From: Parvibaculum sp046297875
GTDB taxonomy: Bacteria; Pseudomonadota; Alphaproteobacteria; Parvibaculales; Parvibaculaceae
Length of the DNA stretch: 64,000 bases
Reading direction: 5' to 3'
NCBI RefSeq assembly: GCF_046297875.1
Contig: NZ_JBKBHD010000001.1
Coordinates: 868,001-932,000 of the forward strand
A program made the translations under genes and the position numbers. Each line of letters begins with the position of its first letter. Positions within the stretch are counted from its first letter, which is position 1. The notes below the pieces were generated by a model. That model searched no databases and was not told where the DNA came from. It saw only the letters and a program-made list of their open reading frames with translations. Positions 51,278-59,082 of the stretch are shown piece by piece.

Positions 51278-52015
51278 TCAGTCCGCCACGGCGCCGGTTG
51301 CAACGAGGAACCAGTTCGGGTCGCGGCTTTTTGCATCGCGCTCGAAGGTCCAGACATCCGTCACCTCGCGGATCGTCACCGGATCGCCTTCGAGTACCAC
51401 GCCATCCGCATTCTTGGTGCAGGAAGTGAGTTCGCTCTTGAAGGAGACGGTGAGGCGGATGCGCGTGGCGGAGGTGGAGGCATCGGCGATCTTCGCCTTG
51501 CCGATGCCGATGAAATTCTGCTCGACGGTCAGTCCCTTTTGCTCGCGATCGGCGATTGCGCCTTCGAAGCTCTTGTAGACGTCGCTGCTCAGCAACGGCT
51601 TTAGCGTGTCGCGGTCGCCGGCGGCAAAAGCGGTCACGATCATTTCATAGGCCGCGCGCGCGCCGGACAGAAACTCGTTGCCATCGAAATAGCGGTCGAG
51701 ATTTGCGATCTGGTCGAGCTTGCCCGCGAGCGCCGAACCTTCGTCCGCTATGCCGCGCCAGCGATAGGCGACGGCAGGCGCGGCGAAGGGGTCGCCTGCC
51801 GCGTCGATCACCCGGTCGCGCGCAGGCGGGGTGTCACGGTTGCGCGTCGGCAAGGTCACGACCTTGTCGTTGTCGGCGCGCTTGTCCACCGAATAGGGAT
51901 CGTAGGGGGGCGGCTCATGCCCGGTCCGGCGGCCCAGTACGCTTCTGAGTTTCAGAAAAACGCCGACCGCAACGGCGAGCAGAATGAGATTGAGAAGTGT
52001 CACGCCGTCGTCCAT
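51278..52015 (-). CDS. Tim44/TimA-like membrane-anchored protein
   Basis: 245 residues. One N-terminal membrane helix (LLNLILLAVAVGVFLKL) is followed by a Pro/Asp-rich linker and a Tim44-like domain (about 90-240) with YFDGNEFLSGARAAYEMIVTAFAAGDRDTLKPLLSSDVYKSF, a classic opening. In mitochondria Tim44 tethers Hsp70 to the import channel; the alphaproteobacterial relative (TimA) is inner-membrane associated and its function is unclear. The tight spacing to mltA and the position between smr and fxsA/secB are conserved in this class. Confidence 0.9.
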   Translation of the reverse strand: MDDGVTLLNLILLAVAVGVFLKLRSVLGRRTGHEPPPYDPYSVDKRADNDKVVTLPTRNRDTPPARDRVIDAAGDPFAAPAVAYRWRGIADEGSALAGKLDQIANLDRYFDGNEFLSGARAAYEMIVTAFAAGDRDTLKPLLSSDVYKSFEGAIADREQKGLTVEQNFIGIGKAKIADASTSATRIRLTVSFKSELTSCTKNADGVVLEGDPVTIREVTDVWTFERDAKSRDPNWFLVATGAVAD

Positions 52016-52247
52016 TCGCTCGAGGAACCCTTACACAACTGACTGCCCCTTGCGGCATGACCGCATGGGGTGACGGGCGGCATTGCTGCCGTTAGTCTCT
52101 GCCCGACCTTTGCGGATAAACTAGGGCATCGGAAGTCATTTTGCTACCGGAGCCGGGCAATGTCATGGCCGGGCCATTGCCGGAAATCCGCCGGAATTCA
52201 CCTGCAAACCGTTCTCCGGGGTGTTCATGCCCGCCCGATCCACCCGA

Positions 52248-52790
52248 ATGAGGGAATCTTTCTTGCCCCTGCTGCTTTTCGCCATCTTCATTGCCGTGCC
52301 GATCATCGAGATCGCGATATTCATTCAGGTCGGCGGCCTGATCGGGCTCTGGCCGACCATCGCCATCGTGCTCGGTACGGCGCTTCTCGGCGCAACGCTG
52401 ATCCGCGTTCAGGGCTTCCAGACCTGGCGCCGCGCGGAAGCAGCAATGCGGCGGGGCGAGCCGCCGCTCGCCGAAATGCTCGACGGCGTCTTTCTGCTGG
52501 TGGCCGCGCTTCTGATGGTAACGCCGGGCCTCTTTACCGATTGCATCGGCATTTTGCTGCTGATCCCGCCCGTCAGGCGTGACATCGGCCGGCGCGCGGC
52601 GGCCCGGCTCGCCCGCAGCGCCAATGTACAGTTCCATATGTCGGGCATGAGGGCGGGGCCTGGCCCCGGCATGGGGCCGGACAGGGGCCCCGATATGGGC
52701 CGGCCAGGCCCGGTCATCGAGGGCGAGGCCGAGGAAATCGGGCCCGGCACAGGCGGCGAACCGCGCGGCGATTCACCCTGGCGGCAATAA
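52248..52790 (+). CDS. fxsA: FxsA-family membrane protein
   Basis: 180 residues. Three hydrophobic segments with the FxsA signature: FLPLLLFAIFIAVPIIEIAIF, GLWPTIAIVLGTALLGATLIRVQGF and LDGVFLLVAALLMVTPGLFTD. FxsA (in E. coli a suppressor of phage T7 exclusion) is an inner-membrane protein of unclear biochemical role. The C-terminal 45 residues are low-complexity Gly/Pro/Met (GPGPGMGPDRGPDMGRPGP). Starts at GTG 52221, ATG 52227 and TTG 52263 are alternatives; the TTG has the best ribosome site. Confidence 0.85.
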   Translation: MRESFLPLLLFAIFIAVPIIEIAIFIQVGGLIGLWPTIAIVLGTALLGATLIRVQGFQTWRRAEAAMRRGEPPLAEMLDGVFLLVAALLMVTPGLFTDCIGILLLIPPVRRDIGRRAAARLARSANVQFHMSGMRAGPGPGMGPDRGPDMGRPGPVIEGEAEEIGPGTGGEPRGDSPWRQ

Positions 52791-52887
52791 GCGGCGGCAA
52801 ACGGGCCCGGCTCTTTCTTGTCCGGCATGCCTATCCATGCTAGCCAGCACCCTTCCGGAGACGCGTGACAGAACAGGGCTTCAATCA

Positions 52888-53367
52888 ATGTCGGATCAGG
52901 CGAATGGCGGCAATCAGGGCGCACAGCTCAGGGTGCTCACTCAATATGTGAAGGATCTCTCCTTCGAAAATCCGAACGCGCCCCAGAGCCTCGGTCCGGT
53001 CGAGGACCAGCCGGCGATCAATCTGCGTGTCGATGTCGGCGTGAAGCGCATGGCCGATACAGATTTCGAGGTGTCGCTGAAGATCGGCGCCGAGGCCGTG
53101 ACCAAGGACAAGCCGATGTTCATCGCCGAAATCGAATATGCGGCGCTGTTCCGTCTGGTCAACATTCCACAGGCCGATCTCGAGGCCGTGCTGGTCGTCG
53201 AATGTCCGCGCCAGATTTTCCCCTTCGCGCGGCGCATCCTTGCCGATGTGACGCGGGATGGCGGTTTCCCGCCGCTGATGATCGACCCGATCGACTTTGT
53301 CAGCCTCTATCAGCAGCGCCGCGAGCAGATGGCGGCGCAGGTGGAAAACGCCGCCAATCCGGATTGA
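52888..53367 (+). CDS. secB: Protein-export chaperone SecB
   Basis: Holds preproteins unfolded and delivers them to SecA. 159 residues starting at ATG 52888 (upstream in-frame codons are intergenic). Family segments: LTQYVKDLSFENPNAP, KDKPMFIAEIEYAALFRL, VECPRQIFPFARRILADVTRDGGFPPLMIDPIDFVSLY. It is convergent with dnaQ, 3 nt apart. SecB between fxsA and dnaQ next to the origin matches the Caulobacter order. Confidence 0.96.
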   Translation: MSDQANGGNQGAQLRVLTQYVKDLSFENPNAPQSLGPVEDQPAINLRVDVGVKRMADTDFEVSLKIGAEAVTKDKPMFIAEIEYAALFRLVNIPQADLEAVLVVECPRQIFPFARRILADVTRDGGFPPLMIDPIDFVSLYQQRREQMAAQVENAANPD

Positions 53368-53370
53368 GCC

Positions 53371-54063
53371 TCACTCCTTCGCCAGCACCGTCCAGAGCGG
53401 TTCGCCGCCAAGGCTGGCGATGAAGGCGTCATGCGCCTCGCGTTCGGCATCGGTGAGGCGCGGGGGAAGGGCCACGGGGCGCTGTTCGCGCGTCGTGCGC
53501 TTTGCGCCACCGCCCGCGCCGGCCAAATCCGCCTGGAGCACGAGGCCGGGCTGCCGCCCGCCCATCAGCTCCAGATAGACTTCGGCCAGAAGCTCGCTGT
53601 CGAGCAGGGCGCCGTGTCTGGTGCGGCCCGAATTGTCGACATTGAAGCGGCGGCAAAGCGCATCGAGATTGTTCTGGGCGCCGGGGAATTTCTTGCGCGC
53701 AATATCGAGCGTGTCGATGGCCCGCGACATGGGGAGCGCCGGGCGGCCCGATGCCTTCAGCTCCCAGTTGATGAAGCCCATATCGAAGCTCGCATTGTGA
53801 ATGACGAGCGGGTCCTCGCCGATAAAGGCGAGGAAATCATCCGCGATGTCCGGGAATTTAGGTTTACCGCGCAGGAACTCCGTCGAGAGGCCGTGGACCT
53901 GAAAGGCGCCGTCCGGCATGTCGCGTTCGGGATCGATATAGGTGTGAAACGTATTGCCGGTCGCCACATGATTGACGAGCTCGAGGCAACCGATTTCGAC
54001 AAGCCGGTGCCCGTCCTGCGGGCTTAAGCCCGTCGTTTCCGTGTCGAGCACGATTTCGCGCAT
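53371..54063 (-). CDS. dnaQ: DNA polymerase III epsilon subunit (proofreading exonuclease)
   Basis: 3'-5' proofreading exonuclease of the replicase. 230 residues from ATG 54063. DEDDh site: ExoI LDTETTG (D7, E9), ExoII HNASFDMGFI, and ExoIII HGALLDSELLAEVY with the catalytic His and Asp. The C-terminal tail (Gly-rich, then LPPRLTDAEREAHDAFIASLG) would bind the alpha subunit. It lies in the run of minus-strand genes leading away from the putative origin. Confidence 0.95.
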   Translation of the reverse strand: MREIVLDTETTGLSPQDGHRLVEIGCLELVNHVATGNTFHTYIDPERDMPDGAFQVHGLSTEFLRGKPKFPDIADDFLAFIGEDPLVIHNASFDMGFINWELKASGRPALPMSRAIDTLDIARKKFPGAQNNLDALCRRFNVDNSGRTRHGALLDSELLAEVYLELMGGRQPGLVLQADLAGAGGGAKRTTREQRPVALPPRLTDAEREAHDAFIASLGGEPLWTVLAKE

Positions 54064-54118
54064 CTGTCTTTTCCCGTATCGGCGGCACCTTCCCCCGAAG
54101 GCGTTACCTGAGTCTCGC

Positions 54119-54547
54119 CTATTCGCGCGAAAAATGGAACGAGCCATCTTCTCCGATCCGGCCGCCCGGATTCCAGGCGACTTCCCAGATGTGATTGTCG
54201 GGATCGGAGAAATAGCCGGTATAGCCGCCCCAGAAGGCATCCTGGCCGGATTTGAGAATGCGCCCGCCGGCGGCTTCGGCTTCTGCGAGCACAAGATCGA
54301 CTTCGTGTTTCTCGCGCACATTATGGGCGAGCGCGACGCCGGAAAAACCCTCACCGTAAGGCGCGACTTTCGCATCCTCGGCCAGCGCCTCGCGGCCGAA
54401 CAGCGCGAAAACGATCCCGCCGCACTGGAAGAAAGTGACACTCTCATTGCTCTGCGCCAGCGCCTGCCAGCCCAGCGTCTCGTAGAAGGCCCGCGCGCGA
54501 GCAACATCCGTGACGCCGAGGGTGATGAAGCTGATGCGCTGTTCCAT
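54119..54547 (-). CDS. VOC superfamily (glyoxalase-like) protein
   Basis: 142 residues with two beta-alpha-beta-beta-beta units. First half: RISFITLGVTDVARARAFYETLGWQAL; second half: GVALAHNVREKHEVDLVLAEAEAAGG and WGGYTGYFSDPDNHIWEVAWNP, whose final Glu is the usual metal ligand. VOC proteins include glyoxalases, dioxygenases and resistance proteins; substrate cannot be named. It sits between coaE and dnaQ, where other alphaproteobacteria often have none. Confidence 0.88.
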   Translation of the reverse strand: MEQRISFITLGVTDVARARAFYETLGWQALAQSNESVTFFQCGGIVFALFGREALAEDAKVAPYGEGFSGVALAHNVREKHEVDLVLAEAEAAGGRILKSGQDAFWGGYTGYFSDPDNHIWEVAWNPGGRIGEDGSFHFSRE

Positions 54548-54558
54548 GAAGTATCCTT

Positions 54559-55188
54559 TTATTTCGTGGCGGCGAGACGCTCCTTCAATACGCGGCCCTC
54601 GCGCGATTTCAGGGCTTCAACGATGGTCTCGACCTGAATACGGGCGTGATCGAGGCCCTTGTCGCTCTCGACGATGAAATCGGCGCGCTTGCGCTTTTCG
54701 GCGTCGGGCACCTGCTTTGCGTGAATGGCAGCGAATTTCGCCTCGTCCATGTCGGGCCGCGCGAGAACGCGGGTCTTCTGGAGATCATAGGGCGCTGAGA
54801 CGACGACGACCACATCGACGCGCGTTTCGCCGCCGGTTTCATAAAGGAGCGGAATGTCGAGCACGACCATATGCGCGCCCGCTTCCATGTGCTCAAGCAG
54901 GAAATCCATCTGCGCCTCGCCGACCAGCGGATGGACGATCGCTTCGAGTTTCTTCATCTCGTCGGGCAGGCCCAGCACGCAGCGCGACAAGGCCTTGCGG
55001 TCCACCGCATCATCGGCGATCGCGGAAGGAAAGGCGGCGCGGATCGGTTCCACCGCCTTGCCGCCCTTTTCATAGAGCTTGTGGACGGCGGCATCCGCGT
55101 CATAGACCGGTACGCCGAGCGCGCGGAACATTTTTGCGGTTTCCGATTTTCCCATTCCGATGGAGCCGGTGAGGCCGACAAGCAGCAT
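54559..55188 (-). CDS. coaE: Dephospho-CoA kinase
   Basis: Last step of coenzyme A synthesis. 209 residues from ATG 55188, with an AGGGAGAG site. The P-loop GSIGMGKS is at 8-15, followed by FRALGVPVYDADAAVHKLYEKGG and VLDIPLLYETGGE, both family hallmarks. It lies 10 nt downstream of aroE in the maf-aroE-coaE run. Confidence 0.96.
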   Translation of the reverse strand: MLLVGLTGSIGMGKSETAKMFRALGVPVYDADAAVHKLYEKGGKAVEPIRAAFPSAIADDAVDRKALSRCVLGLPDEMKKLEAIVHPLVGEAQMDFLLEHMEAGAHMVVLDIPLLYETGGETRVDVVVVVSAPYDLQKTRVLARPDMDEAKFAAIHAKQVPDAEKRKRADFIVESDKGLDHARIQVETIVEALKSREGRVLKERLAATK

Positions 55189-55198
55189 TGTTCTCTCC

Positions 55199-56041
55199 CT
55201 ACTTGCCCGCGATATCTGCAAGCACGAGCTGGCGCAATTCTTCCGTCACTTCGGGCCGGACACCGAACCAGGCCTCGAAACCCGGCACCGCCTGATGGAG
55301 CAGCATGCCAAGCCCGTCCACGACTTCGTGCCCCGCTTCGCGCGCGCGGCGCAATAGCCCCGTTTCAAGCGGTGTATAGACGATGTCGGTGACGAGCGCC
55401 GATTTCGGCAGGGGCGAAAGATCGAACGACACTTCGCTTTCGCCTTTCATGCCGAGCGTCGTCGTGTTGACGAGGAGGCCCGCGCCCTCAAGCGCCATCG
55501 CGGTTTGCGCGAGCGGAAAGACCTTCGCGGATTTGAGGCCGAGATCGGCAATCAGCGCCTCGGCGCGCCCGGCGGTCCGGTTGACGATGCGGATTTCCGG
55601 TGCGCCTTCATCTTCGAGCGCAGCGGCAATGGCGCGCGCCGCGCCGCCCGCACCGAGGATGACGGCCGGGCCCGCATCCGCCCGCCATGATGGCGCGCGA
55701 TCTTTCAGATTGGCGATGAAGCCATAGCCATCGGTGTTTCGGCCTTCGAGCGAGCCGTCGGCCAGCGTGACGACGGTGTTCACGGCCTTGAGGCGCCTTG
55801 CCACCGCGTCGTGCCGTCCGAGAGCGGCGAAGGCGACTTCCTTGTGCGGCACGGTGACATTGGCGCCGATAAAGCCGAGCGAGGCGAGATTGAGGATCTT
55901 GTCGCCAGCCCCTTCGGGCTCGACGGCGAGGCGGACATATTCCGCGTCCTCGACGCCATATTCGGCGATCCAGTGATTGTGAATGAGGGGCGAGCGGGAA
56001 TGGGCGACGGGCCAGCCGATGACACACACTCTTCTTGTCAT
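55199..56041 (-). CDS. aroE: Shikimate dehydrogenase
   Basis: NADPH-dependent step of the shikimate pathway. 280 residues. Substrate site: HSRSPLIHNHW at the start, catalytic Lys in NVTVPHKE and Asp in NTDGYGF; cofactor motif GAGGAARAIAAAL. The start overlaps the maf stop by 4 nt (ATGA), indicating coupling. Confidence 0.96.
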   Translation of the reverse strand: MTRRVCVIGWPVAHSRSPLIHNHWIAEYGVEDAEYVRLAVEPEGAGDKILNLASLGFIGANVTVPHKEVAFAALGRHDAVARRLKAVNTVVTLADGSLEGRNTDGYGFIANLKDRAPSWRADAGPAVILGAGGAARAIAAALEDEGAPEIRIVNRTAGRAEALIADLGLKSAKVFPLAQTAMALEGAGLLVNTTTLGMKGESEVSFDLSPLPKSALVTDIVYTPLETGLLRRAREAGHEVVDGLGMLLHQAVPGFEAWFGVRPEVTEELRQLVLADIAGK

Positions 56042-56664
56042 GAGCGGACTACCCCTTGCGCGCGCAACTCTGCGAGGAGCGGCAGCATCGGCAAGCCGAG
56101 GATCGAGAAATAGTCGCCCTCGATCTTCTCGAAGAGTTGCACGCCCGGCCCTTCGAGCTGATAGCAGCCGACGCTCTTCATCACCATGCTGCCAACTTCA
56201 TCGAGATAGTGATCGAGAAATGCGTCAGAGAATTCGCGCATGGTGAGCGTGGCGCGGGCCGAATGATGCCAGACCGTGCCGCCATCCTTCACGAGCACGA
56301 GCCCTGAGTGAAGAATATGCGGGCGGGCGCGGAACGCGATGAGGTTCGCGCGCGCCTCGCCCATGCTTTTCGGCTTGTCGTAGCGTTTGCCCATGCAGGA
56401 GAGGATCTGGTCGGCGCCGATCACCAGCGCGCCGGGACATCTTGCCGAGACGGCAAGCGCCTTTTCCTCCGCTAGTTTCAGCGCAAGGGCGTCGGTCGAT
56501 GCATTGCGGTCCTGATCGCCTTCCGCGAATCCGGCCTTGATCGCATCTTCATCCACGCGCGAATCCACGGCCTCGAACTGCAATCCGGCATCGCGCAGCA
56601 GTGTCTGGCGCACGGTACTCGCCGAAGCAAGGATGAGTTTCGCGGTGTTCTTCGTTTCCATCAT
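56038..56664 (-). CDS. maf: Maf-family nucleoside triphosphate pyrophosphatase
   Basis: House-cleaning pyrophosphatase acting on modified or canonical NTPs; Maf proteins are also linked to septum control. 208 residues from ATG 56664. The N-terminal phosphate loop reads LILASASTVRQTLL, where most Maf proteins have S-x-S-P-R-R; the P-R-R is replaced by T-V-R-Q, as in some alphaproteobacterial versions. GADQIL and the C-terminal EGDYFSILGLPMLPLL are typical. Confidence 0.92.
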   Translation of the reverse strand: MMETKNTAKLILASASTVRQTLLRDAGLQFEAVDSRVDEDAIKAGFAEGDQDRNASTDALALKLAEEKALAVSARCPGALVIGADQILSCMGKRYDKPKSMGEARANLIAFRARPHILHSGLVLVKDGGTVWHHSARATLTMREFSDAFLDHYLDEVGSMVMKSVGCYQLEGPGVQLFEKIEGDYFSILGLPMLPLLAELRAQGVVRS

Positions 56665-56669
56665 GGCAA

Positions 56670-57494
56670 TCAACCCGCGCGCTGGCGCTCATTATAGAGG
56701 TTGAGCACGGCGGCAGCCGTTTCCTCGATGGAGCGGCGCGTCACATCGATCACCGGCCAGCCATTCTTGGCAAAGAGGCGGCGCGCAAAGGTGATTTCTT
56801 CCGCCACGACATCGGGCGCGACATAATCGGTGTCGGTATTCTCGTGCAGCGAAAGAAGCCGGTTCTTTCTGATTTGCACGAGGCGATCGGGACTTGTCGT
56901 CAAGCCGACAATCAACGGCTGCGTCGCCGTATCGAGGTCGGGCGGCAGCGGCACATTCGGCACGATCGGAATATTCGCGGCCTTGATGCCGCGGTTTGCC
57001 AGATAGATGCAGGTCGGCGTCTTCGAGGTGCGGCTGACACCGAGGAGAATGATGTCGGCATCATTGAGATCGCCGGCAGATTGCCCGTCATCATGGCTCA
57101 TGGTGAAGTTCAGCGCCTCGATGCGGCTGAAATATTCGGCATCCATCGTGTGCTGCGAGCCGGGCTTGTGCGAGCTTTCCTTGCCGAGATATTGCCCCAG
57201 CGCCTTCATCGCCGGGTCGAGTACCGAGATGCAGGGTGTCTGCAATTCCGCGCAGCGTTTTTCGAGGCGGCCGCGGAGCTCGTCATTCACCATGGTGAAC
57301 ATGACGATGCCAGGCGCATTCTCGATCTCGCCAAGCACGCGCTCGAGCTGCTTTGGACCGCGCACCAGCGCATAGACATGCTCGACGGGCCGCGCATCCT
57401 CGAACTGGGCACAGGCCGCGCGCGCCACCATGTTCAGCGTTTCGCCGGTCGCATCGGATACGAGATGCAGATGGAATACGCGCTTGTTCGTCAT
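56670..57494 (-). CDS. ppsR: Bifunctional kinase/pyrophosphorylase (DUF299, PpsR type)
   Basis: DUF299 proteins regulate PEP synthetase or pyruvate phosphate dikinase by ADP-dependent phosphorylation and Pi-dependent dephosphorylation. 274 residues from ATG 57494 (AGGAG upstream). Landmarks: HLHLVSDATGETLN at the N-terminus, DPAMKALGQYLG, and the P-loop-like ILLGVSRTSKTPTCIYLANRG. In Caulobacter and relatives this gene borders the replication origin on the side opposite hemE, as here. Confidence 0.94.
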   Translation of the reverse strand: MTNKRVFHLHLVSDATGETLNMVARAACAQFEDARPVEHVYALVRGPKQLERVLGEIENAPGIVMFTMVNDELRGRLEKRCAELQTPCISVLDPAMKALGQYLGKESSHKPGSQHTMDAEYFSRIEALNFTMSHDDGQSAGDLNDADIILLGVSRTSKTPTCIYLANRGIKAANIPIVPNVPLPPDLDTATQPLIVGLTTSPDRLVQIRKNRLLSLHENTDTDYVAPDVVAEEITFARRLFAKNGWPVIDVTRRSIEETAAAVLNLYNERQRAG

Positions 57495-58025
57495 GTCTCT
57501 CCTCATGGCCCGCTACGGGGCGGCCGCGGCTCGCAAAACTATCGGGGAGGCAGGGGAGAGGCCAATTCTTTTTCCGCAACGGGCATAACAGGCCGGGCCC
57601 ATATATGCCGGCGGCCTGTGGAGAGCTGTGATTAACGGTGAGAAGTGAGGCTTTCGGGATCGGCACTACCGGGCCATACCCGTCATTCGGATACAGCACC
57701 CCGTTTGATGAGTCCGCTGGAAAAGTCGAGGCGCTGCTTGCGGAAAGCGGGTATGGCCGGTTGCGGGCGGGGCGGGGCGTCACTTGTCCCCGGTATTAAC
57801 GATCCGGCAATTTCCATCATCCACATGCCAAGTCCCTGCGTAACAAGGCGTGACGGATTGCCGGGCTGCAATCGTCAACAGGCTGTGGCATAGAGGGCGG
57901 GTCACGGGTGGCAGAGGTTGCAGCTTGTGGATGAAACGGGATGAAAGAATGATCCCCGGCATCCACAGCCATCCACCACTATCCACTACTTTCAAGACTC
58001 TTCTATAGAGATAGGAAAAGAACGA
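57495..58025. other. Putative chromosomal replication origin (oriC)
   Basis: 531 nt without a gene between divergent ppsR and hemE. Seen directly: TCATCCACA at 57817-57825 (plus) and 57926-57934 (minus), one mismatch from the DnaA consensus TTATCCACA; weaker boxes at 57617-57625 (minus, CTCTCCACA) and 57959-57967 (GCATCCACA); three ATCCAC motifs at 57961, 57971 and 57981; a GANTC site at 57996; an AT-rich stretch about 57985-58022; and two inverted repeats (57588-57619, 57669-57760). Known: the Caulobacter origin lies next to hemE, with DUF299, maf, aroE, coaE, dnaQ and secB on the other side. Inferred: this is oriC. No complete CtrA box (TTAA-N7-TTAA) was seen. Confidence 0.75.
57959..57987 (+). 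repeat. Tandem 10-bp-phased ATCCAC array (DnaA-box-like)
   Basis: ATCCAC occurs at 57961, 57971 and 57981, exactly one helical turn apart, within GCATCCACA, CCATCCACC and CTATCCACT. All face the same way, toward the AT-rich stretch that precedes hemE. Weak, phased DnaA boxes next to the unwinding element are a known design for DnaA filament growth. Confidence 0.6.
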
Positions 58026-59078
58026 GTGAGCGATCGAACGGCTCCGCAGAAACTGCTTCTTAAGGCGCTTGCCGGTGAGAAGACCGCAAGTATTCCAATC
58101 TGGCTGATGAGGCAGGCGGGGCGCTATCTGCCCGAGTACCGGAAGGTCAGGGCGGATGCAGGCAGCTTTCTCGACCTTTGCTACAATCCGAGGCTTGCCG
58201 AGGAAGTGACCCTGCAGCCGATCAGGCGCTACGGCTTCGATGCGGCTATCCTCTTTTCAGACATTCTCGTGGTGCCGGATGCGCTTGGCCAGAAGGTTGC
58301 CTTCAAGGAAGGCGAGGGGCCGGTGCTGGAGCCGATTACCGATGCGGCCGGGCTTGCGGCACTCGGGCCCGTCTCGGGCGTGACCAAGGCGCTCGCGCCG
58401 GTCTATGAGACCGTATCGCGGCTCAAGGCGAGCCTGCCCTCCGATGTGACGCTGATCGGCTTTGCCGGCGCGCCCTGGACGGTTGCGACCTATATGGCGG
58501 GCGGCCGGGGCAGCCCCGATCAGGCGGCGGCGAAGCTCTGGGCCTTCCGCGATCCCATGGGATTCAAGGATCTGATCGATATTCTGGTCGAGGCGACTAT
58601 CGAGCATCTCTCGGCGCAGGTCGATGCAGGGGCCGAAGTCGTGCAGATTTTCGACACCTGGGCCGGATCGCTGCCGGAATTGTCCTTCGAGCGATTTGCC
58701 CTGAAACCGGTGCAGCAAATCTGCGATGCCCTGCATGAGCGCTATCCCGGCCTGCCGGTGATCGCCTTTCCGCGCGGCGCAGGCGGCATGGCGGAACGCT
58801 ATTTCAAGGTGACGGGGGCAAACGGCCTCGGCCTCGACACAGGTGTCTCGCCCGCATGGGCCAAACAGCATCTTCAGCCTCAGGGCTGCGTGCAGGGCAA
58901 TCTCGATCCGCTGCTGCTTGTCGCTGGCGGCCATGAAATGCGCGGTCAGGCCAGCTATATCCTTTCCGTGCTGGGGGAAGGCCCCTTCATTTTCAATCTC
59001 GGTCATGGAATCGTGCCACAAACGCCGCCCGAGCATGTGGCCGAGCTCGTCAAACATGTGAAGGGCTGGCGGAGCTGA
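58026..59078 (+). CDS. hemE: Uroporphyrinogen decarboxylase
   Basis: Decarboxylates uroporphyrinogen III to coproporphyrinogen III in heme synthesis. 350 residues starting with GTG at 58026; AGGA lies about 10 nt upstream. Signatures: IWLMRQAGRYLPEYR near residue 25, and GFAGAPWTVATYM near 140. It heads hemE-hemH-hemJ and points away from the putative origin. In Caulobacter the hemE promoter lies inside the origin; a TATAGA at 58004-58009 could be a -10 element here. Confidence 0.97.
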   Translation: MSDRTAPQKLLLKALAGEKTASIPIWLMRQAGRYLPEYRKVRADAGSFLDLCYNPRLAEEVTLQPIRRYGFDAAILFSDILVVPDALGQKVAFKEGEGPVLEPITDAAGLAALGPVSGVTKALAPVYETVSRLKASLPSDVTLIGFAGAPWTVATYMAGGRGSPDQAAAKLWAFRDPMGFKDLIDILVEATIEHLSAQVDAGAEVVQIFDTWAGSLPELSFERFALKPVQQICDALHERYPGLPVIAFPRGAGGMAERYFKVTGANGLGLDTGVSPAWAKQHLQPQGCVQGNLDPLLLVAGGHEMRGQASYILSVLGEGPFIFNLGHGIVPQTPPEHVAELVKHVKGWRS

Positions 59079-59082
59079 GGCG

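Noticed and set aside
57495..58025. CtrA-controlled origin as in Caulobacter
   Set aside because: No complete TTAA-N7-TTAA site is visible, only single TTAA half-sites, so CtrA control of this origin is not supported by the sequence.
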